This document shows positions 1 to 9,040 of a DNA stretch of 64,000 nucleotides, piece by piece. The notes beneath the pieces were generated by a model. That model did not search any database and was not told the origin of the DNA. It saw only the letters and a list, made by a program, of their open reading frames with translations. The position numbers and the translations under genes were made by a program. The DNA is taken from positions 682,001-746,000 of the forward strand of contig NZ_DAIRVK010000001.1 in assembly GCF_036802865.1 (NCBI RefSeq), read 5' to 3'. The stretch is from Sulfurospirillum sp036802865 (GTDB lineage Bacteria; Campylobacterota; Campylobacteria; Campylobacterales; Sulfurospirillaceae). Positions within the stretch are counted from its first letter, which is position 1. Each line of letters opens with the position of its first letter.

Positions 1-30
1 TAAAATTAAAAATAGGGCAAACCGAAATTT

Positions 31-55
31 CAAAGAAGATACAATATCTTCTTTG
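31..55 (-). terminator. Hairpin downstream of hemJ
   Basis: An 11-bp perfect inverted repeat (31-41 with 45-55) has a 3-nt loop and lies about 50 nt past the hemJ stop. On the minus strand only a weak A/T tail follows, so termination is plausible but not strongly supported. Confidence 0.35.
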
Positions 56-103
56 GACTCCCGAACATTATAAGTTACAAAGTTCTTTTTCAGTCTAAAA
101 AAA

Positions 104-619
104 TTACTCTTTATGCGCAGATTGTTGCATAATCATGTAAATGACAAAAGCAAAAAATGCGATGGTAATAGTTGTAAAGAGCAATGAAAAGGTTTTTACA
201 ACTACATAAGCTACGATTAAAATGGAAAGAAGTGTTGGTACTTCATTGTATGCGCGAAAAAACTTACCACTGCGTACACACTCATCATTTTCCAGCTCTA
301 CACGAAAATATTCCAATGAAAACGAATAAACGATCATCAGTGCAACAACAACCAATTTAGCGTAAAGCCATGTACCAGTCTCAAATAAAATTGGGTTCAT
401 GATAAGCATGGCAGCACCGCTTAAAAGTGTTGCCCAAAATGCGGGAAGACCAATGTATTTGTAGACTTTGTATTCTTGTATTTTGACGACTTCAACAAAT
501 TCACTTTTGTGTGCATGTTCAACATGGTAGACAAAAAGACGTGGCAGATAAAAAAGCATCGCCATCCACGACATAAACGCCATAACGTGAAAAGCTAAAA
601 TCCAACTATAATACTGCAT
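104..619 (-). CDS. hemJ: HemJ-type protoporphyrinogen IX oxidase, membrane protein
   Basis: A 171-residue membrane protein of the UPF0093/HemJ family. HemJ oxidises protoporphyrinogen IX to protoporphyrin IX late in heme synthesis, at the inner membrane. The sequence shows about four hydrophobic helices (near 5-23, 56-75, 82-105 and 125-165), an N-terminal His (H11) in the first helix, a Lys near 88 in the third, and the family phrase NEVPTL near 125. These His and Lys positions are the ones conserved in the family. The ATG is preceded by a GGAG ribosome site. cowN lies 62 nt upstream on the same strand, so co-transcription is possible. The assignment rests on family resemblance and length. 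Confidence 0.85.
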   Translation of the reverse strand: MQYYSWILAFHVMAFMSWMAMLFYLPRLFVYHVEHAHKSEFVEVVKIQEYKVYKYIGLPAFWATLLSGAAMLIMNPILFETGTWLYAKLVVVALMIVYSFSLEYFRVELENDECVRSGKFFRAYNEVPTLLSILIVAYVVVKTFSLLFTTITIAFFAFVIYMIMQQSAHKE

Positions 620-681
620 CTTTCACTCCAACAAAAATATGCGTGTATTATAACAAGTCCATGTGGTTTTTTATGGGATTT

Positions 682-1014
682 TTAACAGCACTCCATTTCA
701 GCTTTTTCCATGAGTTCAATGCCTTTTTCAAAGTCATACTCCTCAAAAAGAGCGGAGAGATAAAAAACATGGGAGCAGATGTGGTACAAAATATCCTTAG
801 AATCGTGCTTCGAAAAAATAGCTTTGTAATCTTTAGGTATAAGCGTTTCAAACCGAATCCACAAATCATCTTTAGCTTCAGGATGAAGCTCAAAAAGTTC
901 ATACATGGCATCAAGCACTTGCGTGGCATTTTCATAGCAATCTATGTTGTGAAAACTGACATAACGATCGCGTATCTCTTCCATAAAGGCAGCCTTTTTA
1001 AGAGGCTTATGCAT
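682..1014 (-). CDS. cowN: CowN, N2-fixation sustaining protein
   Basis: A small soluble protein of about 110 residues. It contains the CowN phrases RYVSFHNIDCYENA near the N-terminus and a C-terminal HVFYLSALFEEY followed by a terminal Cys pair (MECC). CowN is known to protect nitrogenase from inhibition by carbon monoxide and lets diazotrophs grow under CO. I chose the ATG at 1014 because AAGGA sits 8 nt upstream; an in-frame ATG at 1044 lacks such a site. No nif genes are in the window, so its presence only suggests that the genome fixes nitrogen elsewhere. I saw no -24/-12 sigma-54 element upstream. Confidence 0.82.
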   Translation of the reverse strand: MHKPLKKAAFMEEIRDRYVSFHNIDCYENATQVLDAMYELFELHPEAKDDLWIRFETLIPKDYKAIFSKHDSKDILYHICSHVFYLSALFEEYDFEKGIELMEKAEMECC

Positions 1015-1062
1015 GTTGTGTTCCTTGACATTACATATAACCATTTTCGTGGAGTTTTAGGC

Positions 1063-1092
1063 TTGAAAAAATATGAAGTTCTTTTATATAAT
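1063..1092 (+). promoter_or_regulatory. Sigma-70-like promoter for the RES-domain gene
   Basis: TTGAAA at 1063-1068 and TATAAT at 1087-1092 are separated by 18 nt, about 40 nt before the TTG start at 1134. The -10 region is TATATAA-like on both strands, so it may also serve cowN in the opposite direction. Confidence 0.5.
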
Positions 1093-1133
1093 GTTCACTA
1101 AATAAATAATTGGTTGGAAAAAAGGGTATATCA

Positions 1134-2006
1134 TTGGAACTTTCAGAAGAAATATTGAATCAACTCAGAGGTAAATTACAAAATTTTCAGAAAACCAATT
1201 TTGAAGGAAAAACAGTCGAGGACGTTAAGAATGAGCTTCATGAGTTCTACAATTCTTATTCCATTGTTATTGCAAATCTTGGTAGATGTCCTGTTTTTAG
1301 AGTTAGAAAAATTGAGAATAGTCATGAACATAATACTTTAAAAGATGTATGGTGCCCTTCTGCTTCCTTTGTAAAAAAACTTGGGCGAGCAAATAATATA
1401 GGTGAATCCATGTTCTATGGTGCTCTTGATTACGAAACAGCGATTAAAGAGGTTGATGTCAAAATTGGTGAGTCTTTTTCTTTGGCTGTGTATAATCTTA
1501 AAGAAAAAGAAAATTTTGAACGAAGTAGCGTAGTAATACGACCAAGTATTCCTTCTGGATATTATTGTGATTCTATGAGTTTATTTGGTTTAGAATTGAG
1601 CGATTTTATCGTTTACCCTGGGGAAGAAACAAAATACATTAGAAGTTGCGCAATTTCTTCTATTCTATTGAATCTGCCATACAAAGATAGTCTTCTGTAC
1701 CCATCTGTTAAGAATAATGATTCAGTCAATATTGTAATGAAAGAACTCGATGCAAAAATTAGATTGAGTTTAAATTTGGTTTTGACGTGCCAATGTATAT
1801 CTTTAAATAATTATGTCGTGTTTGAAGTAAAACAACCAACTACAGATGGGTATCTTCACTTATTGCATAATTTATACAAACAGCCACCTCCGTTGAGAGT
1901 GAATGCTCCAAAAATGAGTTTTGAGACAATGTTTAGTGATCAAAAGATTCTAAGTTCTGCGCAAGAGATTGAAGACTTACTAAGTTCAGTTTTGGTTAAA
2001 AGATAA
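1134..2006 (+). CDS. RES-domain protein (possible NAD+-degrading toxin-like enzyme), orphan
   Basis: A protein of about 290 residues with RES-domain hallmarks: FRVRKIE near 60, LGRANNIGESMFYGALDYE near 85-105 and the following ETAIKE, then a C-terminal YPSVKNNDSVNIV. The Arg, Tyr and Glu positions that RES enzymes use appear to be present. Characterised RES proteins (MbcT, ParT) degrade NAD+ or transfer ADP-ribose and pair with an Xre/MbcA antitoxin. No such partner is next to this gene, and its N-terminal 55 residues resemble a longer, unpaired RES subtype. The start is TTG; 1134 is preferred over 1110 because a GGAAAAAAGGG stretch lies just upstream. In the lines I sampled GC is about one third, lower than the flanking genes, which hints at transfer. 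Function is inferred only. Confidence 0.65.
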   Translation: MELSEEILNQLRGKLQNFQKTNFEGKTVEDVKNELHEFYNSYSIVIANLGRCPVFRVRKIENSHEHNTLKDVWCPSASFVKKLGRANNIGESMFYGALDYETAIKEVDVKIGESFSLAVYNLKEKENFERSSVVIRPSIPSGYYCDSMSLFGLELSDFIVYPGEETKYIRSCAISSILLNLPYKDSLLYPSVKNNDSVNIVMKELDAKIRLSLNLVLTCQCISLNNYVVFEVKQPTTDGYLHLLHNLYKQPPPLRVNAPKMSFETMFSDQKILSSAQEIEDLLSSVLVKR

Positions 2007-2014
2007 AGAATTAA

Positions 2015-2034
2015 AATGTTTACATGTAAACATT
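2015..2034. repeat. Perfect 20-bp palindrome between convergent genes
   Basis: AATGTTTACATGTAAACATT is perfectly self-complementary and centred on TTACATGTAA. It fills the gap between the RES gene stop (2006) and the stop of the convergent GGDEF-EAL gene (2036). It could act as a bidirectional terminator although it lacks a U-tract. The core recurs elsewhere in the window. Confidence 0.7.
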
Positions 2035-2035
2035 A

Positions 2036-3277
2036 TTACTGAACCACTAAACTCTCAAATGGCATAGGTTCACTCCATAAATACCCCTGAAAATAGTCAA
2101 TGCCGAGTTCTTTACATGTAAGGTAAATATCTTCCGAAGCGACAAATTCTGCAATGGTTTGCATTCCTACTTTTTGGGCAAAGGTCACGATGGCTTCAAC
2201 GACGGCTTTATGGGTGGCGTTTTTATTGATGGTTTTAATGAGTGAGCCGTCGATCTTGATGAAGTCAGCTTGGAGTTTGACCAGATACTCAAAGTTAGAG
2301 TAGCCTGTTCCAAAATCATCTATGGCGATCTTAACCCCTTGGCTTTTCAGCAGTGTTAAAAAAGAGATGACTTCAGGATGATTTTCGATGCCTTCTCCTT
2401 CTGTTACTTCGATGGTGAGGCGTTCGCTTACATTGTATTCGTACATTTTCTCCAGTAAAAAATCAACTCTATTTTGGTCTAAAATATCACTGAGTGAGAG
2501 GTTTATGGAAAACTCAGCGTTTTTGTCAGCAAAAAAAGCAAATGATTTTTGGATGACTATTTTGGTAATGTTGCCATAAAGATTGGCTCGCTTTGCATGT
2601 TCTAAAAAAAGATAAGGCGAGATGATGCGACCTTCATGGCGAAGGCGTACCAAGCACTCAAACTTTGGAATTTTCCCGCCCTCAATGCTTTGGGCAAATA
2701 CTTCAAAACGATCTTTTTTCAACGCTTCACGAATGGTGTTTTCCCATGTCAAATCGGCTTTGGCATTGGACTGTGGATTGCATAACGAAGGATTTTTGGC
2801 ATCGTAGATCATGAGATCTTTTCCGATACGTTTGGCTTGTTTCATTGCAAATTCAGCATTGAGGAAAAGGTTGTCATAATCTATAGCAACACCTATACGA
2901 AGGGGTGTGTAGAGTTTTTCTCCTTCTACTTCAATGGGTGAGTAGCCAAAGTACCACAGGCACGATTCGATGTTTTGGATGAAGTGTTCATGCGAGACCT
3001 CTTTGCCTGAGAGAATGGCAAACTCGTCGCCTCCTAGATGGAAAACAACGGCATGTGCAAAGCGGCGTTTGAGGCGTTGGGAAATGGTTTTGAGTATTTG
3101 GTCGCCTACTTCGTAACCATAAGAGTGGTTGAAGTTCCAAAAACCATTGACGTTTAAAAGGGCAAGTTTGTTGGCAGTAGCGTTGGAAAGGGTATTGATA
3201 AAGCGTTGGCGATCAGGCAGTTCGGTAAGCGGATGAATTCTTCCATAACGCAGTTCATATTTAAGCTCTTTTCGCAT
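2036..3277 (-). CDS. GGDEF-EAL protein, probable c-di-GMP phosphodiesterase/cyclase
   Basis: About 413 residues with GGDEF then EAL domains and no sensory or membrane region. The cyclase motif is intact (LGGDEF near 85-90, counted from the GTG at 3289), but no RxxD inhibitory site precedes it. In the EAL domain the signature is ECL (about 211-213). Other metal and catalytic positions look conserved: TIEVTE near 292, DDFGTG near 324, IKID near 344, AEF near 381 and FQGY at the end. Phosphodiesterase activity is therefore likely; cyclase activity is possible. The ATG at 3277 is chosen over a GTG at 3289. The 208-nt gap to the next gene upstream holds only a weak imperfect hairpin. Confidence 0.85.
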   Translation of the reverse strand: MRKELKYELRYGRIHPLTELPDRQRFINTLSNATANKLALLNVNGFWNFNHSYGYEVGDQILKTISQRLKRRFAHAVVFHLGGDEFAILSGKEVSHEHFIQNIESCLWYFGYSPIEVEGEKLYTPLRIGVAIDYDNLFLNAEFAMKQAKRIGKDLMIYDAKNPSLCNPQSNAKADLTWENTIREALKKDRFEVFAQSIEGGKIPKFECLVRLRHEGRIISPYLFLEHAKRANLYGNITKIVIQKSFAFFADKNAEFSINLSLSDILDQNRVDFLLEKMYEYNVSERLTIEVTEGEGIENHPEVISFLTLLKSQGVKIAIDDFGTGYSNFEYLVKLQADFIKIDGSLIKTINKNATHKAVVEAIVTFAQKVGMQTIAEFVASEDIYLTCKELGIDYFQGYLWSEPMPFESLVVQ

Positions 3278-3485
3278 ATGCACTTGCACCTTTGTGTTAT
3301 TTGAGTGATAGTTTAAATGATGTGCTTATTGTACTATGGCATTATTTAAAAAATCATCTACGGCATTTGTCTGTAAAAGAATAGAGATGTCAAAAAGCTC
3401 TTTAGTGAGAGTACCATAATCGGATGTTGGCGATGAGGTGTACTTCTTCCTCCTCACCAACGTCCTAAATGATGTGTCTAGTGTG

Positions 3486-4514
3486 TTAGAAAGCCCTTAA
3501 ATACGAAGGTTCGATGAAGGCTTGTTTACCTTCTTCTTTTGCGGTGTAAAAGACAAAGTTAGGATTTCGGAGCAGTTCCCTGCCATACGCTACCAAATCG
3601 CAGAAGCCTCCTTGCAAAAGCTTTTCGCCTTCCTCTGCCGTGGTAATAAGTCCTACGGCAATGGTTGGGATGCTTACGCTTTCACGAATCACTTTGGCGT
3701 ATGCTGCTTGGTAAAGAGGGACGAGGGCTGGCATTTTTTGGTCTTTGTTATTTCCACCTGCTGAGACGTGGATCATTGCAACACCAATGCTTTGAAGCTT
3801 TTGAGAGAGGTAAATGCTCTCTTCAACACCCCAGCCATTTTCCATCCATTCATCCGCACTGATACGTACAAAAAGAGGTACATTTTGGGTTGCATCTAAA
3901 ATGGCCTCTGCTACTTCGAGGACGAAAGCACAACGGTTTTCTAAACTGCCACCGTATTGGTCGCTTCGTTGATTTGAAAGAGGCGATAAAAATTCACACA
4001 ACAAATAGCCATGTGCCGCATGAAGCTCAAGAAATTCATAGCCTGCGTACGTTGCACGAAGGGCAGCTTGAACAAAGTGCTGTTTCACCGTTTGCATCTC
4101 TTGGAGGCTTAGTTCATGGGGAAGTTTATAGCCTTGTGTGTCGCTAAATGCCAGTGGGCTTGGTGCGACAGGTGTTGAAGAAACACACAAACTTTTACGA
4201 CCCGCATGAGCGAGCTGTACGCCCATCTTTGCCCCATACGTTTGGCACAGATGAATGAGCTGCTGATGTCCTGAGACTTGATCGTCGTCCCACAGACCAA
4301 GGTCGTTATCGCTGATTCTGCCACGAGCCTCTACCGCTGTTGCTTCAACGATAATAAGCCCCACGCCACCCAATGCGCGAGCTGTATAATGGACAAAGTG
4401 AAACGGGGTTACTTTGCCATCGCTTTGCGCTTTGTACATACACATCGGTGGCATCACCACTCTGTTTTTAAGAAAAATTCCATTTTCTTCATAAGGGCTT
4501 AGCAGTAGGCTCAT
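3486..4514 (-). CDS. Old yellow enzyme family NADPH:flavin oxidoreductase (YqjM/NamA-like)
   Basis: An FMN-dependent ene-reductase of the YqjM/NamA class, about 342 residues. These enzymes use NADPH to reduce activated C=C bonds and detoxify electrophiles and nitro compounds. The sequence shows the YqjM-type Cys in PMCMY (about residue 25), the HAGRK loop and the long HAAHGYLLCEFLSP segment with NQRSDQYGGS after it. I chose ATG 4514 because AAGGA lies 7 nt before it; the ATG at 4520 abuts the site. It starts 10 nt after the outer-membrane factor gene, so it is probably the last gene of the RND efflux operon, which suggests a shared role in xenobiotic defence. The true substrate is unknown. 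Confidence 0.85.
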   Translation of the reverse strand: MSLLLSPYEENGIFLKNRVVMPPMCMYKAQSDGKVTPFHFVHYTARALGGVGLIIVEATAVEARGRISDNDLGLWDDDQVSGHQQLIHLCQTYGAKMGVQLAHAGRKSLCVSSTPVAPSPLAFSDTQGYKLPHELSLQEMQTVKQHFVQAALRATYAGYEFLELHAAHGYLLCEFLSPLSNQRSDQYGGSLENRCAFVLEVAEAILDATQNVPLFVRISADEWMENGWGVEESIYLSQKLQSIGVAMIHVSAGGNNKDQKMPALVPLYQAAYAKVIRESVSIPTIAVGLITTAEEGEKLLQGGFCDLVAYGRELLRNPNFVFYTAKEEGKQAFIEPSYLRAF

Positions 4515-4524
4515 GGTCATTCCT

Positions 4525-5925
4525 TTATTTTGTAGCTATAAGGTCATTCTCTTTCCAACCGCCACCGAGTGCTTTAAAGAGTTCAGCTTGGGAGGTGAGG
4601 AGGTATTGTTTGGTTGCAACGACATTGAGTGAGGCACTTAGAACACTTTTTTGAGCATCTAAGACTTCCAGTTGATTGGCAACGCCTTGGTTAAAACGCT
4701 TGGTTGAAAGATCAAAGACTTTTTGGTACGCCTTAAGTTCTTCTTCTTGGAATGCAAGTCTACTTTTGGCTAAATTCTCTTTTGCCAAAGTGTCATGCAC
4801 CTCTTTATAAGCTTTTTTGACACTTTGCTCATAACTGACTAATGAAGATTGAAGATCGGTTTCGGAGATGGAAACACGCTGTTTGATACGTCCAAAATCA
4901 AAAATAGGCACGCTCAAACTTGGTCCAAAACTCCATCTGTTTGCGCTTGATTTTAAGATGTTATTCAAATCATCGCTTTGTTGCCCATAACTTCCTGTCA
5001 GACTAATTGTTGGAAAGTAAGCTGCTTTTTCAACGCCAATCAGGGCATTTTTACTTCTAAGGTTTTCCAATGCCTCTTTAATGTCGGGACGATTTTCCAT
5101 CAACGTTGAAGGTACGCCTTGTGGAATGGTAAGAACATTTGGAAGACTTGCCTCTGTTGTTTGTGTTTCAAAAAGTGCTTGTGGACTTTTGCCTAACAAA
5201 ATAGCAAGCGTACTTTGTTGGATTTTGTAGCTCTCCATCAAGCTGTCTTTTGAGGCTTGTATATTGTTGTATTGGGCTAATGCTTGGTTGGCTAAAACAT
5301 CGCTGATGGTTCCCACTTTTTGTTGTTTTGATCGAAACTCATAGCTTGCTTTATAGGAATTTGCACTTTGCTCTAAAATTGCCATACGAGCTTGCAACGA
5401 CGCTAGGTTAAAGTAGGCACTTACAACATCGTGAATGAGGCTATTGCGTAACGTCTCACGCGCAGCTTCGGTTGACAGATACAATGCCCAGTTGGATTCA
5501 CTTTGGCTTGAGAGTCTTCCCCAAAAATCAACTTCGTAGGACAAGCTGCCACCCAGTGTATAGTCTGAGTACTCTGAGCGTTTATTTTTAGTGGTTGAAG
5601 CTTCATTACTGGTTTGCTGGCGAGTAGCTCCTGCGTTGGCACTCAGTGTTGGAAACTCATTGTCAACACTCAGCCCATACGCTTGGCGTGCTTTGAGTAC
5701 TTTAAGGGCTGAAAGTTTCAGGTCATCACTTCCAAGAAGAGCTTCATCGACCAAGGCGTTAAGCTTAGCGTCATTAAATTGTTTCCACCACTCTTTGTTG
5801 ACATGTAATGCTTCTTGGCTACTTTTTGGCGCTTCAATTTTAGGAACATTGAGATCGGGTTTGAGCGAACATCCTCCCAAAAGGAGGATAGTTACAAACG
5901 ATAAAAGGGTAATGCTACGAGTCAT
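4525..5925 (-). CDS. RND efflux outer-membrane lipoprotein, OprM/NodT/CmeC family
   Basis: A 466-residue TolC-like channel of the NodT lipoprotein family. The signal sequence ends in the lipobox LLGGC (Cys about 19), so it should be acylated and anchored in the outer membrane. Two tandem outer-membrane-efflux repeats follow, with typical YEVDFWGR near 125 and VPIFDFGR near 340, plus long heptad-like helices. It forms the exit duct for the pump encoded upstream, overlapping that gene by 11 nt. AAGGAG precedes the ATG. This is probably the functional equivalent of Campylobacter CmeC; substrates cannot be read from sequence. Confidence 0.92.
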   Translation of the reverse strand: MTRSITLLSFVTILLLGGCSLKPDLNVPKIEAPKSSQEALHVNKEWWKQFNDAKLNALVDEALLGSDDLKLSALKVLKARQAYGLSVDNEFPTLSANAGATRQQTSNEASTTKNKRSEYSDYTLGGSLSYEVDFWGRLSSQSESNWALYLSTEAARETLRNSLIHDVVSAYFNLASLQARMAILEQSANSYKASYEFRSKQQKVGTISDVLANQALAQYNNIQASKDSLMESYKIQQSTLAILLGKSPQALFETQTTEASLPNVLTIPQGVPSTLMENRPDIKEALENLRSKNALIGVEKAAYFPTISLTGSYGQQSDDLNNILKSSANRWSFGPSLSVPIFDFGRIKQRVSISETDLQSSLVSYEQSVKKAYKEVHDTLAKENLAKSRLAFQEEELKAYQKVFDLSTKRFNQGVANQLEVLDAQKSVLSASLNVVATKQYLLTSQAELFKALGGGWKENDLIATK

Positions 5926-8900
5926 GAACGACTCCTTTTTTAGTCAATTTCTCTTTGGTTTTCATAATAAGGTAGAAAAAGAGTGGCACAAAGAAAGTAC
6001 CGATAACGGTGAGTGTAATCATACCACCTACAACCGTTGTTCCAATGATATGACGGCTATTTGCTCCTGCTCCTGAACTTAGGGCAAGAGGAAGTGTTCC
6101 TGCGATAAACGCAAACGAAGTCATAACAATAGGACGGAAACGAATACGCGCACCCTCAATCGTTGCGTCGATAAGGCTATATCCTTCTTTCAGTTTATGC
6201 ATCGCAAATTCAACCATCAAAATGGCATTTTTAGATGAAAGTCCTACAAGTGTGACAAGACCTACTTGGAAGTAGATATCATTTTGTAAATCTCTAAAAT
6301 AAACCGCGACAGCTGCTCCAAAGAGTGCAAAAGGAACGGCTAAAACGATGGCAAAAGGAATTGTCCAGCTCTCATAAAGTGCGGCAAGAATCAAAAATAC
6401 AAAGATAATGGCATAGATAAATGCGGTGTTACCACTTTTTTCCAGTAGTTTTTCTTGGTAAGAGGTTCCTGCCCAAGCGATGGTATAGCCATTAGGAAGT
6501 ACGCTTTTTGCGACCTCTTCGATGACACGAAGTGCATCACCTGAACTGTAGCCTGGGCTTGGCTGTCCTGAAATTTGTGCGGCTTGGAACATATTGAATT
6601 TTTGAACAATGGAAGGACCTACAATACGTTTAATGCTTGCAAGTGAGCTAATGGGGATAAGACGTCCTTCGCTGGATTTGACAAATACATCACTGTAGTT
6701 TTCAACACCTTCTCTAAAATTGCTCTCTGACTGGACGTTAACATGGTAGGTTCGACCAAAGAGGTTAAAGTCATTGGTATAGGTGTTTCCAAAGGTGGCT
6801 TGAATGGTTGCAAAAATATCAGCGGTATCAACGCCTAGCGATTTAGCTTTTTCAGTATCAACATTGATGAGCATTTGCGGAACATTGGTATTGATGGTTG
6901 AACGCATAGCCGCGAGTTCTTTGCGCTCACTGGCTTTTGCTAAAATTTCTTTAACGTAGGTGTCAAGCAGTTGGATGTTCCCTCCTGTTCTATCTTGAAC
7001 ATACATTTCAAAACCACCTGTTGTACTCATACCCATAATAGGAGGAGGCGTTACTGCTATGAGCATGGCTTCTTTATTTTGAGAAAGCCCTTTCATCATT
7101 TGACCTGCAATGGCTTGAGAGGTTTGATCTGCACGAGGCCTCTCATCCCACATTTTGAGACGAATAAAACTAATGCCTGCATCGGTTTTGTAAGCATTGA
7201 TAATAAAATCAAGCCCCGAAAAAGCACCAACACGTTCAACATTAGGATTGGCAAGCGCAAAATCGCTTACTTCTCGACTGACAGCTTGTGTACGACTCAA
7301 CGCAGCACCGGGCATAAGGCTATTGATGATAAGAATCATGCCTTTGTCTTCATTCGGTACAAGCCCTGTAGGAATACGTGCCGTAATCATGATAATAGCC
7401 GCAATCATAATGCCAAAAATGGCAACGTTCATCATCCCAAAGCGAATGGTTTTACGCACACCAATAGAGAAAAGCTCGGTACCAAAGTCAAAAAATTTAT
7501 TGAACTTTTGGATAAACCAAAACGGCTCACTCTCATGTTTACGTAAAAGTAGCGCACAAAGGGCAGGTGTCAAGGTGAGTGCCACAATACCTGAAATGGT
7601 AACGGAGATAATAACCGTCATCGCAAATTGCTTGTACATCATACCGCTAAAACCACCCATAAAAGCAGCAGGAACAAAGACAGCACACAAAACCATAACA
7701 ATGGCGATAACAGGACTGGTAATCTCTCTCATCGCTTTAATGGTTGCATCTTTGACGTTTAAATCTTCATCCCTCAAAATCCGCTCAACGTTTTCAATGA
7801 CAACAATGGCGTCATCGACCACCAGACCGATAGCTAAGGTCAGACCAAAGAGGGTTAAAAGGTTGATCGAAAATCCTGCGGCATAAAAACCTGCAAATGT
7901 TCCAACAATAGAAACGGGAATCGCAAGAACAGGAATGAATGTCGCTCTAAGATTTCCTAAAAAGAGGTAGATGATGCCCACAACAAGGGCAATAGAAAGG
8001 ATGAGTGTGAAAATCACCTCATGGATGGATTCACGTACGAAAATGGTTGGATCATACGCCGTGCCAATTTCGAGGTCACTAGGAAAATTGGGAGAAATCT
8101 CGGCAAGTTTTTTCTCTAAAAGGTCTGAAACTTCCAGTGCATTGGCGCCAGAAGCGAGAAAAATACCCACGGGAATCATTGGGTTTTTGTTGAAAATACC
8201 ACTAAAGTAGTATGACTCAACACCCAGTTCAATATTGGCAACATCTCTTAGTTTTAACGAAGAACCATCTGCGTTAGATTTAAGGACGATGTTTTCAAAT
8301 TCGCTGGCATTTTTAAGCCTTCCATCGGTTTTTACGGTGTACGTAAATGTTGGTTCTTTACTCATTGGCTCTTGACCGATTTGACCTGCTGCGTATTGCT
8401 CATTTTGACTTTTGATCGCATTGATGACTTCTGCTGTCGTCATGTCATAGGTTGCCAATTTATCGGGCTTAATCCAAACACGAATGGCATAGTTTTTGTT
8501 ACCAAAGATGGTGACATCACCAATGCCGGGGATTCGCTTAAGATCATCCACGATATTAATAAGGGCATAGTTAGAGATAAACGTTGTATCGTGTACATTA
8601 TTTTTAGACGTGAATGTTAATACTTTGAGGATGTCAGGAGAACGCTCTCTGGTTGAAACACCTTGTCTTTTTACTGCTTCAGGAAGCTTGTTGGTCGCGA
8701 TCTGCACACGGTTGTTAACATCGACTTTGGCTTGTGCGACATCGGTTCCGATTTGAAAGAAGACATTGATGCTCACGTTACCACTAGGCGAAGCTGTGGT
8801 GGTCATGTACAACATGTTGTTTACACCATTGATCTCTTCTTCAAGTGGCGCTGCTACCGTGGTTGCGATAGTTTGTGCATCTGCTCCTGGGTAGGTTGCC

Positions 8901-9040
8901 GAGACGATGATCTGTGGCGGCGCGATGCTGGGGTACTCTTGAATGGGCAGCGATTTGATCGCAATAATACCCGCCAAAATAATCACAATCGAAACAACGG
9001 TTGCGAAAATAGGGCGATTGATAAAAAACTTAGAAAACAT
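5915..9040 (-). CDS. RND multidrug efflux pump, inner-membrane transporter (AcrB/CmeB family, HAE1)
   Basis: A 1041-residue proton-driven transporter of normal AcrB length. It begins with MFSKFFINRPIFA, as HAE1 pumps do. Twelve transmembrane helices are arranged as 1+5+1+5 around two large periplasmic porter loops. The proton-relay aspartate pair is visible in helix 4 (GLVVDDAIVVIENVER near residue 405). It takes up drugs from the periplasm or membrane and passes them through the adaptor to the outer-membrane duct. The adaptor stop and pump start overlap as TAATG. Substrates are unknown. Confidence 0.95.
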   Translation of the reverse strand: MFSKFFINRPIFATVVSIVIILAGIIAIKSLPIQEYPSIAPPQIIVSATYPGADAQTIATTVAAPLEEEINGVNNMLYMTTTASPSGNVSINVFFQIGTDVAQAKVDVNNRVQIATNKLPEAVKRQGVSTRERSPDILKVLTFTSKNNVHDTTFISNYALINIVDDLKRIPGIGDVTIFGNKNYAIRVWIKPDKLATYDMTTAEVINAIKSQNEQYAAGQIGQEPMSKEPTFTYTVKTDGRLKNASEFENIVLKSNADGSSLKLRDVANIELGVESYYFSGIFNKNPMIPVGIFLASGANALEVSDLLEKKLAEISPNFPSDLEIGTAYDPTIFVRESIHEVIFTLILSIALVVGIIYLFLGNLRATFIPVLAIPVSIVGTFAGFYAAGFSINLLTLFGLTLAIGLVVDDAIVVIENVERILRDEDLNVKDATIKAMREITSPVIAIVMVLCAVFVPAAFMGGFSGMMYKQFAMTVIISVTISGIVALTLTPALCALLLRKHESEPFWFIQKFNKFFDFGTELFSIGVRKTIRFGMMNVAIFGIMIAAIIMITARIPTGLVPNEDKGMILIINSLMPGAALSRTQAVSREVSDFALANPNVERVGAFSGLDFIINAYKTDAGISFIRLKMWDERPRADQTSQAIAGQMMKGLSQNKEAMLIAVTPPPIMGMSTTGGFEMYVQDRTGGNIQLLDTYVKEILAKASERKELAAMRSTINTNVPQMLINVDTEKAKSLGVDTADIFATIQATFGNTYTNDFNLFGRTYHVNVQSESNFREGVENYSDVFVKSSEGRLIPISSLASIKRIVGPSIVQKFNMFQAAQISGQPSPGYSSGDALRVIEEVAKSVLPNGYTIAWAGTSYQEKLLEKSGNTAFIYAIIFVFLILAALYESWTIPFAIVLAVPFALFGAAVAVYFRDLQNDIYFQVGLVTLVGLSSKNAILMVEFAMHKLKEGYSLIDATIEGARIRFRPIVMTSFAFIAGTLPLALSSGAGANSRHIIGTTVVGGMITLTVIGTFFVPLFFYLIMKTKEKLTKKGVVHDS

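Noticed and set aside
643..1101. Forward ORF of 152 codons opposite cowN
   Set aside because: It is antisense to cowN, has no family resemblance, and the reverse frame shows a clear CowN match with a good ribosome site.
1134..3277. RES-GGDEF toxin-antitoxin pair
   Set aside because: The neighbour is a convergent c-di-GMP protein, not an Xre/MbcA antitoxin, and no small ORF upstream looks like one.
7197..7886. Long forward ORF (229 codons) inside the RND pump gene
   Set aside because: Antisense shadow of a strongly conserved transporter; codon composition and low-complexity product indicate a by-product of the pump's reading frame.
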